A stretch of DNA of 64,000 nucleotides, taken from NCBI RefSeq assembly GCF_001297705.1, contig NZ_LIRF01000008.1, forward strand, positions 310,001 through 374,000. The letters run 5' to 3'. Shown here one piece after another: positions 1 through 8,124 of the stretch. The first letter of the stretch is position 1, and every line of letters starts with the position of its first letter. Origin of the DNA: Chryseobacterium sp. ERMR1:04. Lineage in GTDB: Bacteria; Bacteroidota; Bacteroidia; Flavobacteriales; Weeksellaceae. The position numbers and the translations under genes were made by a program. The notes beneath the pieces were generated by a model. It had not been told where the DNA came from. It did not search any database and saw only the letters and a program-made list of their open reading frames with translations.

Positions 1-3000
1 GGCCCAATTACCGACCCAAATATTTTGGATTCAGGGCTTCCTGCCCCACCTCGCCCCACTATGCAATCTTATACAGAATTTGATTTTTATATCGTAAACC
101 CTAATACTAGTGAAAATGATGCATATTGGGTAGGTTCTGGACCTAGAGATCTATTAAAAGTTGGATATGCAATGGATTTTGATGGAGACGGAAAAGAAAA
201 TTTAGTTGAAGTTACTTCAAATTGGGTAAATAATAATTTTTTTGTAGTAAACAACGCTGGTAAATATGAAATTCGAACTAATTACATATTTTTTAGTGGT
301 GAAAGTTCTGGGGTCGTTTTTGGAGATTTTAATGGAGACAATAAAATGGACTTCATGGTACCTCAAGGTATTGAAACATCTGATTGGAAATTATATATTA
401 ACCAAGGAAAAACACTTCCTGCGGGGCAATCCTTTAATTTCAGGGAGCAGAATCTTAACAATTTTTCATACTACATTAAAGAGCCAAAAATAGTTGATAA
501 TACTTATAAAAGACAGCTTGCTGTTTGGCATTTTGCAAAAGACCTTAATGGAGATGGGAAAAGTGATTTAGTCCGTTTTGAATCCCAGATATTTAAAGCT
601 CATAAATGCTGTAAAGACATAGATTCAAGAAGAGGTTTTCAGATTTTAGAATCAATGGGTACAGATGCTAATGGAAATATTTCATTTTCAACAAAATATA
701 ATGAAGATCCTTGGAGTATGTATTCAGAGATTGGTGATCATTGGATGCCTATGAACCTCTCATTACGAATTAATAAAGAAGAAAATATTTTTTTCGTGAA
801 AGTAGCCAATCATCTATACCGTTATACTTATTATGACATAAAGAGCAGAGAGCGAATTCTTGCTATTAATCAGGGAGGCATAAAAACTGAAATTAAATAC
901 AATGAAATAGATACAACAGATCCTCTAACCTCTACATTCTATCGACCTACTACTATCCAGAATTATCCATATGTACAAGTGGAACATATGCCACAAAATT
1001 TTCTGGTTACTCAACTCAAAGAACAAGGAAGAAAGCAGGATTTTAAATATCGAGATCTAATTGTTAACCTTCATGGTAAGGGAGTTATTGGTTTCAGACA
1101 AACAGCCCGTTCATCATGGTATGCAGACGGCTTCGAAAACACAAAGATATGGTCAGGTGCAGAAATAGATCCTTTAAATGAAGGAGTAACAATTAAGGAA
1201 TGGTCATTAAGAACTAATGACAACAACAAAATATTTCCGACAGATATTTCTGAAAACAATACAGAACTTTTAAACTTTAAATCGACAAGTTATGATAAAG
1301 ATGAGTTATTAAATGGCCAAATAGTTACGAATATAACTCCAGCGGATAAACCTAACATCGTAAAAGCTCTTGTTCCAAAATCCACAAAATCAAAAGAGTT
1401 TTTAACCAATACAACTACAGTAAGTACAATTACTTATGGAGACTACTATCTCCCTTTACAGACCATAACAAATGTTAATAATAATTATGCAGTAACAACT
1501 TCCACGTTTGATTATTATCACAATCCTAATGGTACAAATTCTGAGTATTATATTGGTCGCCCTAAATCTAAAATTGATCTTTCACAAATATATGGTGATA
1601 CAAAATCAGCAAAAGAAGAATATATTTATGATAATAATCTATTAAAAACTCTGGTAACTTGGAACAGAGATAACTCTGGTAACTTACAAGAAACTTATGA
1701 ATATGATGGCTTTGGAAATATAACTAAGAAAATAATCAGTAATAATATTGATTCTCAAACTCAGACTGTAGCATCTGCATACGATCCAAAAGGAAGGTTT
1801 GTTGTAAAAAAGACAGATAATATAGGACTTGAAACAAATATCATTTATAATGACTGGGGACAGATAAAATCCCAAACGGACCCTCTAGGTAATATTCTCG
1901 AAAACACCTATGATAATTGGGGTAAAATATTAACATCTAAAACTAATCAGGCAGGAAAGACCACTTATCAATATGAAAAGGATAAGCAACTCAATGTAAT
2001 TGTTACCCAATATGATGCTGATGGAGATATATCAAAAAAATACACCAATAAATTAGGTCAGGATTATAAATCTTCCACTAAAGCATTCAAACAAGGACAG
2101 TTTATAACTCAGGAAATTCAATATGATATTTTAGGAAGAAAAACGAAAGAGAGTGAACCTTATTTTGAAGGTGAAAATGTAAGCAAATGGAATGTTATAT
2201 CTTATAACGACACCTTCTACCCTGCTAAGATAACCACAACTGCGTTAGCCACATTGAATAATGTAGGAGAAATTTCTTCAGTTACTGGTAAACAAATAGA
2301 AACTTTTGTTTCTGGTAATACCACCACTGTAAGAGAAGTTAATGGATATGCAAGAGTAAATACTAAAACCACGGATGCAGCAGGAAATGTACTTTCTACC
2401 ACCGACAAAGGAGGAACTATTCAATTTTCATATAATGCCGCAGGAGAACAGATTAAAGCACAATATGCAGAAAATATTGTCACTACAAAATATGATAATT
2501 GGGGAAGAAAGTCAGAATTTAATGATCCGTCTAATGGATTATATAAATACGAATATGATGCATTCGGACAACCTAAGAAAATTATCAGTCCAAAAGGAAC
2601 TAAAGAATTTATATATAATAATTTAGGACAGCTTATCACTCAAAAAGAAATTTCTACAGTAGATGCCGGCCAGGCTACTGATAAAATAATTTCTTATATG
2701 TATGATAATAAAGGAAGGGTAATATCAAAAAATGGAACTTCTAAAGGAAAAGCATACAGTTCAACTATTTCTTTCGATCAACAAGGAAGAATATTATCAT
2801 CTTCTGAAAACAGCAATGGTAAATATTTTATCCAGAAAGGAATTACTTATGACGATAAAGCAAGAGTAACATCTTATGAAAAAAGCCTTTATTCTTCGGG
2901 AGTTCTTACTAAAGTAAATATTGAAAATATTTATAGTGAATGGAATGGAGAACTTTATCAGGTAAAAGATAAAAATTCAGGCAAGGTTTTATGGGAACTT

Positions 3001-5148
3001 AAAGACGCCAATGCAAAAGGTCAAATACTTCAAGCTAAATTAGGTGCAGCAAATGTTATTAATAATTATGATGGTAGTGGTTTCTTAACCTCGGTTAATC
3101 ATTCTTCTCAGGTGAAGCAAGGGATTTTGCAGCTTAATTACATCTTTGACGGAATTAAAAATGAGTTAAAAAGCAGGGTGACTGGAGGTGATTTCAATAT
3201 CACAGAACTCTTTGATTATGATGACAACAATAGATTAATCAGCTGGACAGATCCTATAACGGGTGCAAAACCAATGAACAGAAATATCTATGATGCTAAA
3301 GGAAGAATCATGGAAAATGATCAGGTAGGTAAAATTAAGTATGAAAACTCTTCCAAGATTTACCAACCAACAGGAATGACATTAAATGCAGCGGGAACTC
3401 AAAATTATAATAATGATTTAATTCAAAGTATTGCATATAATGAGAATAATGATCCAATTTTCATTGATGGAGAAAAAGGAGATGTAGCCTTCCAATATGG
3501 ACTCACAAACATGAGGCAAAGGGTTACTTACGGTGGTAATTTCAGCACAAACGGAGATGGTAAGTTTACCAAATTCTATAGTGAAGACGGAAGTTTTGAA
3601 ATTGTAAAAGACAATACAACAGGCAAAGAAAAACATATTTTATATATTGGAGGAACTCCTTACGAAAGCAATATTGTATATTTGAAAAATTTCGAAGAAA
3701 GCAATGGCTCTTACAAATTTTTACATAAAGATTACATAGGAAGTATCTTAGCCATTAGTGATGAATTAGGAAACAAGCTGGAGCAAAGGCATTTTGACGC
3801 CTGGGGTAATTTCACTCATCTTCAAATGGGAAATGGAGCGATTATAACAGATAAAAATATAATTGATACAACCGCATTATTATTAGAAAGAGGATTTACC
3901 AGCCACGAACATTTTGCAGAAGTAGGTATTATACATATGAACGGAAGGTTGTATGATCCACTGTTAAGAAGATTCTTAAATGCAGATGAGAATATTTCGG
4001 ACCCAACTAATACACAAAATTATAATAAGTATGGATATGTAATGAATAATCCCTTAATGTTTGCTGATCCGAGTGGAGAAGAACTCGTAACATTATTTGC
4101 CATTTCTATGGCAGCCATTGTAAAGGCTATTATTATTGGCGCAGCTATTGGATTAGCCGCTTATACATTAAGCCTCGCAGTAACAGGTAACTTCGATCAA
4201 TGGAATTTATTAGGGGCATTTAAAGCTACTTTTACAGGAGCCGCATCCGGAGCTGTAACTTTTGGAATAGGAAGTTTATTTTCTGCAGCTGGGCAAGTAG
4301 GAGGATTAACCGCTCTAGGAACTAGTATCAAGGAATCTGTCGGAGGTGTTGGATTAGCAATGATACAAGCGGGTACCCACGCTATATCTCAAGGGGTTTT
4401 AGGATTAGTACAGGGAGATAAATTCTTAAGTGCAGCAGCAGCAGGAGGTTTTTTTGGAAGCTTAGGAGCAAGTGCTTTTGGAGCTGCTGCTAAAGGGATC
4501 GCTAAAACTACTGTTGGCACAATAGCTTTTGGTGCTTTATCAGGAGGAATAGGATCTGAATTGACAGGAGGAAATTTCTGGCAAGGAGCTCTAATTGGAG
4601 GCGTAGTTGCCGGATTGAATCACGTGATGCATATGGAGGATATGCAACCAACTTATAATGATGATGAATTTAGGAGAAATGCAGATGGTACTATTACAGC
4701 AACAGGAGGAAAAAAGGGAGGAGATACAACAGATTATTTATATGATGCAAAAGGAAAATTAATTGGGAGTAAATCTGTAACTGTTCTTGAAGCTGGTGAT
4801 AATATGTCTGCTGATTATTCTACCTACGGATTAAGACTTCATACCGAAGGAACTGGTCTTTCAATAAGTGAAGGTTTGGGTGCGGCGGCTCTTGAATTTA
4901 CTGGAGCTGCATTCTATAGATTTGTATCTGGTGCAAATTTTTTTTATAAAACAAAGGTAGCAGGACAATTTAGTTTTGGATACCTTGACAAGCCTACAAA
5001 ATTTATGATTAGATTTGAGAAACATAGTCTTCCAAAAATTGGTGGCGGAAGAGGATATCCAACACATTTTAATATTGAAAAAATAGGAAAATTTAATAAA
5101 CATATTTTTCCAAATCCTAAAGACTGGGGTAAATATAAGGTTAGATAA
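1..5148 (+). CDS. RHS/YD-repeat polymorphic toxin, 5' end outside window
   Basis: The reading frame is open to base 1, so the true start lies upstream; the first TTG at 25 is not a credible start. About 1715 codons are visible. The beginning carries FG-GAP/VCBS-like calcium-type motifs (DFDGDGKENL, DFNGDNKMDF, DLNGDGKSDL). A long run of YD repeats follows, then the RHS-associated core: HKDYIGSILAISDELGNK near 3724-3780 and GRLYDPLLRRFLNADE with NPLMFADPSGE near 3943-4078. After the core come a Gly/Ala-rich hydrophobic stretch (about 4090-4640) and a variable C-terminal tip of about 170 residues. In this family the core forms a shell around the tip, which is the toxin. The tip ends in a His-rich segment (KHSLPK, THFN, NKHIFPNP) that I cannot assign to a known toxin family. 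The stop is 1 base before the next gene, the usual toxin-immunity spacing. An RHS identification is secure; the toxin activity is unknown. Confidence 0.93.
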   Translation, partial: GPITDPNILDSGLPAPPRPTMQSYTEFDFYIVNPNTSENDAYWVGSGPRDLLKVGYAMDFDGDGKENLVEVTSNWVNNNFFVVNNAGKYEIRTNYIFFSGESSGVVFGDFNGDNKMDFMVPQGIETSDWKLYINQGKTLPAGQSFNFREQNLNNFSYYIKEPKIVDNTYKRQLAVWHFAKDLNGDGKSDLVRFESQIFKAHKCCKDIDSRRGFQILESMGTDANGNISFSTKYNEDPWSMYSEIGDHWMPMNLSLRINKEENIFFVKVANHLYRYTYYDIKSRERILAINQGGIKTEIKYNEIDTTDPLTSTFYRPTTIQNYPYVQVEHMPQNFLVTQLKEQGRKQDFKYRDLIVNLHGKGVIGFRQTARSSWYADGFENTKIWSGAEIDPLNEGVTIKEWSLRTNDNNKIFPTDISENNTELLNFKSTSYDKDELLNGQIVTNITPADKPNIVKALVPKSTKSKEFLTNTTTVSTITYGDYYLPLQTITNVNNNYAVTTSTFDYYHNPNGTNSEYYIGRPKSKIDLSQIYGDTKSAKEEYIYDNNLLKTLVTWNRDNSGNLQETYEYDGFGNITKKIISNNIDSQTQTVASAYDPKGRFVVKKTDNIGLETNIIYNDWGQIKSQTDPLGNILENTYDNWGKILTSKTNQAGKTTYQYEKDKQLNVIVTQYDADGDISKKYTNKLGQDYKSSTKAFKQGQFITQEIQYDILGRKTKESEPYFEGENVSKWNVISYNDTFYPAKITTTALATLNNVGEISSVTGKQIETFVSGNTTTVREVNGYARVNTKTTDAAGNVLSTTDKGGTIQFSYNAAGEQIKAQYAENIVTTKYDNWGRKSEFNDPSNGLYKYEYDAFGQPKKIISPKGTKEFIYNNLGQLITQKEISTVDAGQATDKIISYMYDNKGRVISKNGTSKGKAYSSTISFDQQGRILSSSENSNGKYFIQKGITYDDKARVTSYEKSLYSSGVLTKVNIENIYSEWNGELYQVKDKNSGKVLWELKDANAKGQILQAKLGAANVINNYDGSGFLTSVNHSSQVKQGILQLNYIFDGIKNELKSRVTGGDFNITELFDYDDNNRLISWTDPITGAKPMNRNIYDAKGRIMENDQVGKIKYENSSKIYQPTGMTLNAAGTQNYNNDLIQSIAYNENNDPIFIDGEKGDVAFQYGLTNMRQRVTYGGNFSTNGDGKFTKFYSEDGSFEIVKDNTTGKEKHILYIGGTPYESNIVYLKNFEESNGSYKFLHKDYIGSILAISDELGNKLEQRHFDAWGNFTHLQMGNGAIITDKNIIDTTALLLERGFTSHEHFAEVGIIHMNGRLYDPLLRRFLNADENISDPTNTQNYNKYGYVMNNPLMFADPSGEELVTLFAISMAAIVKAIIIGAAIGLAAYTLSLAVTGNFDQWNLLGAFKATFTGAASGAVTFGIGSLFSAAGQVGGLTALGTSIKESVGGVGLAMIQAGTHAISQGVLGLVQGDKFLSAAAAGGFFGSLGASAFGAAAKGIAKTTVGTIAFGALSGGIGSELTGGNFWQGALIGGVVAGLNHVMHMEDMQPTYNDDEFRRNADGTITATGGKKGGDTTDYLYDAKGKLIGSKSVTVLEAGDNMSADYSTYGLRLHTEGTGLSISEGLGAAALEFTGAAFYRFVSGANFFYKTKVAGQFSFGYLDKPTKFMIRFEKHSLPKIGGGRGYPTHFNIEKIGKFNKHIFPNPKDWGKYKVR

Positions 5149-5149
5149 T

Positions 5150-5533
5150 ATGGAGAATATAGAAAAAATACGTCAACATCTTATCTCATCGAAATATAGT
5201 TTGGGCAAAGATGATATCCTAAATGACAAGTTAATTCATTTAGAAAAAGAAACTAATGAGAATTTAGTAGTAGTAGATTTAGAAAAAGAGTCGATCAAAA
5301 TTCAATTTAATTTGAATGAAAATTATTATTTTGAAAATGTTAAAGATATTTTTTTTAATTTTTTCAAGGGCGATTATACAATAAAATATTACTGCAATGA
5401 CGAAAACTTGCTCTATTCTAAATTCATTTGGAAAAACAATGAGTTAAGAAAGTTTAATTTCAAGACCAAATATGGTTTTTTACGCTGTAAGAAGATTAAT
5501 AAAATAGAACAAATCAAAGGCATAGTTTGGTAA
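5150..5533 (+). CDS. Candidate immunity protein for the upstream RHS toxin
   Basis: This 127-residue protein has no signal peptide and no membrane segment, so it should be cytoplasmic. Its ATG is separated from the RHS stop codon by a single base, which implies translational coupling. Immunity genes are normally found directly downstream of an RHS C-terminal tip, and the function is inferred from that position only. The N-terminal half is acidic and mixed alpha/beta in appearance; the C-terminal third is rich in Lys, Phe and Tyr. I recognise no named immunity family. The gene is immediately followed by a displaced copy of RHS sequence, so the toxin-immunity pair is part of a multi-cassette tip array. 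Confidence 0.6.
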   Translation: MENIEKIRQHLISSKYSLGKDDILNDKLIHLEKETNENLVVVDLEKESIKIQFNLNENYYFENVKDIFFNFFKGDYTIKYYCNDENLLYSKFIWKNNELRKFNFKTKYGFLRCKKINKIEQIKGIVW

Positions 5534-6107
5534 ATTTGGAAGTATAGAGGAACTTCTACTTTTGGTGCCTTGGCGGGAGGAGTTGGTTCTGAATTGACAG
5601 GAGGAAACTTCTGGCAGGGTGCTGTAATTGGGGGATTTGTCGCAGGGTTTAATAATGCGATGCATCAAATAGATACTCCTTTTTCTGATGATGGAGACGG
5701 CAATGGAGGGAAGAAAGGAGATAGTGCTAGGGATAGTAGGCATCATAAGCCTGCCCCAAAAGATTTAGAAGGATTCCCAGATGCAAAAAGTGGTCCTAAT
5801 AAAGGAAGTGGCCGAACAAGATGGAAAAATATTAGAATGGGATAAACAACATGGAGATGTTGAAATATATAATAAAAAAGGAAAACATTTAGGCTCAGCC
5901 GATCCAAAAACTGGAGAAGTATATAAAGATCCTGTACCTGGAAGAAAAACTGAACCTATTATGAAAGTTGGAGTTGGGGTCGGAATTATTTATGGAGGGT
6001 TAAAACTTTTAGATTGGGCAGCAAGCAGAGTTACACCTTTTTTGATGACTCCTATAATGCAAATGAATCAACAATCTACTTATCAAAATCAAAAAATAGA
6101 GTTATGA
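5534..6107 (+). pseudogene. Orphan RHS tip with colicin E3-type rRNase domain, frameshifted
   Basis: Bases about 5558-5665 repeat the C-terminal part of the RHS shell (FGALAGGVGSELTGGNFWQG here, FGALSGGIGSELTGGNFWQG in the main gene near 4530-4590). There is no start codon or secretion region of its own, as expected for a displaced tip cassette. Downstream the sequence matches the colicin E3 cytotoxic RNase fold: HHKPAPKDLEGF, then RTRWK, then in another frame ILEWDKQHGDVE, GKHLGSADPKTGE and DPVPGRK. The residues equivalent to the colicin E3 catalytic Asp, His, Glu and Arg all appear present. The frame changes at an A5 run (5825-5829): frame one stops at 5845, frame two runs to 6107. Removing one A or adding two joins them. 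After the RNase domain an unusual tail of about 50 residues contains a hydrophobic segment. In that family the domain cleaves 16S rRNA. It may be a decayed gene, a slippage-regulated tip or a sequencing error. Confidence 0.75.
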
Positions 6108-6373
6108 AACGTGTAAGAGCTATCGAAGAATTTAGTAAAAAAGAAGAAATTCTTCATAAGGAATATAAATTAGATATTACATCAACACAGCTACTAAAAG
6201 AGTTAGATGATTTGATTCTTAATGAAGAAGATTATGAGGATGAAATTTATGATCAATATAATTTGACAAAGCTACAAGTTCAAAAATTAAAACCTTTTTT
6301 AAAAGAATTACTAAAAGAAGATTTTGAAAAATACACTTATGAGCTAGGTTGCTATGAAGAAGAAGAAAAGTAA
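6104..6373 (+). CDS. Candidate immunity protein for the E3-type RHS tip
   Basis: This 89-residue, strongly acidic protein starts at an ATG overlapping the TGA of the orphan tip (ATGA). I prefer this start to the longer upstream extension because that would run inside the toxin reading frame. Colicin E3 immunity proteins are about 85 residues, acidic and encoded directly after the toxin, and this gene fits in size, charge and position, although I see no clear sequence similarity to the colicin immunity protein itself. Visible features are an N-terminal beta-like VRAIEEF segment, central acidic stretches (LNEEDYEDEIYDQY) and an acidic tail. Function is inferred from context. Confidence 0.55.
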   Translation: MKRVRAIEEFSKKEEILHKEYKLDITSTQLLKELDDLILNEEDYEDEIYDQYNLTKLQVQKLKPFLKELLKEDFEKYTYELGCYEEEEK

Positions 6374-6537
6374 CCGTTAATGGTCACTTCCACTTTTTTG
6401 CTCGCGAGCGTCACACTCGTATCCGTTTCTCTTAATAAGTCAATCCAGGAAAATACTTTTTATAACAGCGGCACAAATTCCTCCTTGTCCATCATTCAAT
6501 AAATATATTACCCAAAATAAGCTACTTTAAGGCAACA

Positions 6538-6569
6538 AAAAACTCCCTTGAATTGATCAAGGGAGTTTT
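6538..6569 (-). terminator. Intrinsic terminator of the first SusCD operon
   Basis: A stem of about 13 base pairs (ACTCCCTTGA paired with TCAAGGGAGT, extended by A/T pairs) with a 5-base loop lies 43 bases after the SusD stop codon on the minus strand and is followed there by a T run. The A-rich left side would also let it stop plus-strand transcription leaving the RHS tip array. Confidence 0.8.
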
Positions 6570-6611
6570 ACTTAGTAATATATTGCTTATATTATTTCAA
6601 GTATAAAAATA

Positions 6612-8105
6612 CTACAAATTCGGGTTATTCTCCACCTCCTTCTGTGGAATAGAAAACAAATAATACTTACTATTCGGAGCAAAAGAAGTCTGGTCTGGGA
6701 AAGCATAAATGGTGTGTCCTCTTCCATTAACCGTTTTTACGACCCCAGCTGGAGTTGTAATCTGAACCGGAATGGATGACCCATCTGCATTGGCATAAGG
6801 TTTTCTAGCCACCGTTCCTTGGGTTCTGATGATATCAGACAAAGAGAAACCTTCCCCAAATAATTCTTTTCTTCTCTCAATCAAAACTTCTTTAATCACA
6901 TCATTCTGCGCTAAAGATCCGTTGTATTGATTGGCGTTTCTTGCTGATTTTAATTGATTTAATACTGTCACTGCATTCGTAATATTTCCGTTTCTGGCGT
7001 CAGCTTCAGCTTCAATTAAATACATTTCAGCAGCTCTCATGTAGACAATATCTGCAATCAGATTGGCTTTAAATTTAAACTTAGCATATCTCAAAAGCCC
7101 TTCTCTTCCCGGCTGTCCATCCCATGAGAATAAAGAATATCTGATATCATTGGTGTCAAACAGATTTTTAAAGTACGGGTCAGCCATGAAACTGTAATAA
7201 TAACTTCCCGAAGACGAAACATCTAAAAAGTGGAATGCATAACTTTCACTTGACTGCTCTTGTGTCTGGCCATGTCCCCAGATCCATTCTCCATTGCTGA
7301 TGTCATTAAATCCGTCTTTGTACTTTTCAGAAGTCATTAAAGCATATCCATTTCTGGCAACCTTGGCAGCGGCAGCAGCTTTCGTCCAATCTCCGGTGTT
7401 CAAATAGGTTCTTGCCAATAATCCATTCACTACCGATCTATCAATTTTATCTTTATTGTTTCGGGTATAATTTTGCAATAATTGGTCAGCATCCGTTAAA
7501 TCACTTTTAATCAACGTATAGATTTCCTCTAAACTCGCTCTTTTATTAGGCTTTGAATTCGTGGTGGTAGGTTCCGTATAAATTGGAGCCGTTAATGCTG
7601 TTTTATCTTTCAAATAACTTAACTGGTAAAAACTCGCCAAGTTTAAGTAACAAAATGCACGTAATGTTTTTGCCTGACCTTTCACCTGATTTTTCTTATC
7701 CTGACTTCCTTCTGCAGCATCAATTTTTGTAATCACATTATTCATGTTATTGATGGTAGAATACAGCAAACTCCAGATAAAAAGTGGACGACCTCCTGTA
7801 TTATTTACTAGGTCTGTAAAAGCATACGCGCCGGGAAATCCATATTTATTGGTCAAAACCGCTACATCGCTTCCCATCGCATCACTTGTTCTCAACACGG
7901 TTGAATATCCGATGTTGGCATAGTTGGTTCCGTCATCGTTAAACTTTGCCCACGTTCCATTGATTACTGTTTCAGCATTATCCGCAGTTTTAAAAATTTC
8001 AGCTTCGTTCGCCTGGTCGGTAGGAGCCGTTTCCAGATCATTTTCACAACTCACAATCGAAAGCAAGGCAATAAAAGCAAAGGATATATATTTTAATTTT
8101 TTCAT
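6612..8105 (-). CDS. SusD/RagB-family outer-membrane lipoprotein (SAM-riboswitch operon)
   Basis: This 497-residue protein is the substrate-binding lid partner of the SusC-like transporter encoded 19 bases upstream. The N-terminus is a lipoprotein signal with a lipobox ending IVSC, Cys20 being the predicted lipidation site. Family features include the SusD helical repeats, the GQAKTLRAFCYLNLASFYQ segment near residue 145, RSVVNGLLARTYLNTGDW near residue 225, and the C-terminal EVLIERRKELFGEGF motif near residue 412 that is typical of RagB/SusD. It should sit on the cell surface, capturing a ligand for the SusC barrel. The substrate is not known from the sequence. The only clue is the SAM-I riboswitch at the head of the operon, which suggests methionine or another sulfur compound rather than a glycan; no polysaccharide-degrading enzymes are next to it. 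Confidence 0.92.
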   Translation of the reverse strand: MKKLKYISFAFIALLSIVSCENDLETAPTDQANEAEIFKTADNAETVINGTWAKFNDDGTNYANIGYSTVLRTSDAMGSDVAVLTNKYGFPGAYAFTDLVNNTGGRPLFIWSLLYSTINNMNNVITKIDAAEGSQDKKNQVKGQAKTLRAFCYLNLASFYQLSYLKDKTALTAPIYTEPTTTNSKPNKRASLEEIYTLIKSDLTDADQLLQNYTRNNKDKIDRSVVNGLLARTYLNTGDWTKAAAAAKVARNGYALMTSEKYKDGFNDISNGEWIWGHGQTQEQSSESYAFHFLDVSSSGSYYYSFMADPYFKNLFDTNDIRYSLFSWDGQPGREGLLRYAKFKFKANLIADIVYMRAAEMYLIEAEADARNGNITNAVTVLNQLKSARNANQYNGSLAQNDVIKEVLIERRKELFGEGFSLSDIIRTQGTVARKPYANADGSSIPVQITTPAGVVKTVNGRGHTIYAFPDQTSFAPNSKYYLFSIPQKEVENNPNL

Positions 8106-8124
8106 TGTTTAAATTTTAAAGAGA

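Noticed and set aside
5781..6107. A separate 108-residue gene starting at ATG 5781
   Set aside because: Its first part overlaps the orphan RHS tip in another frame, and the colicin E3-like motif continues across the frame change, so it is the second half of a broken gene.
6014..6373. Longer 119-residue form of the second immunity protein
   Set aside because: The extra 30 residues lie within the toxin tail; the ATG at 6104 overlapping the upstream stop is the usual coupling.
6374..6500. Possible minus-strand coding remnant (short open stretches around the GCTCGCGAGC palindrome)
   Set aside because: Two frames each give only about 30 codons with a stop between them, and no recognisable protein; not enough to call.
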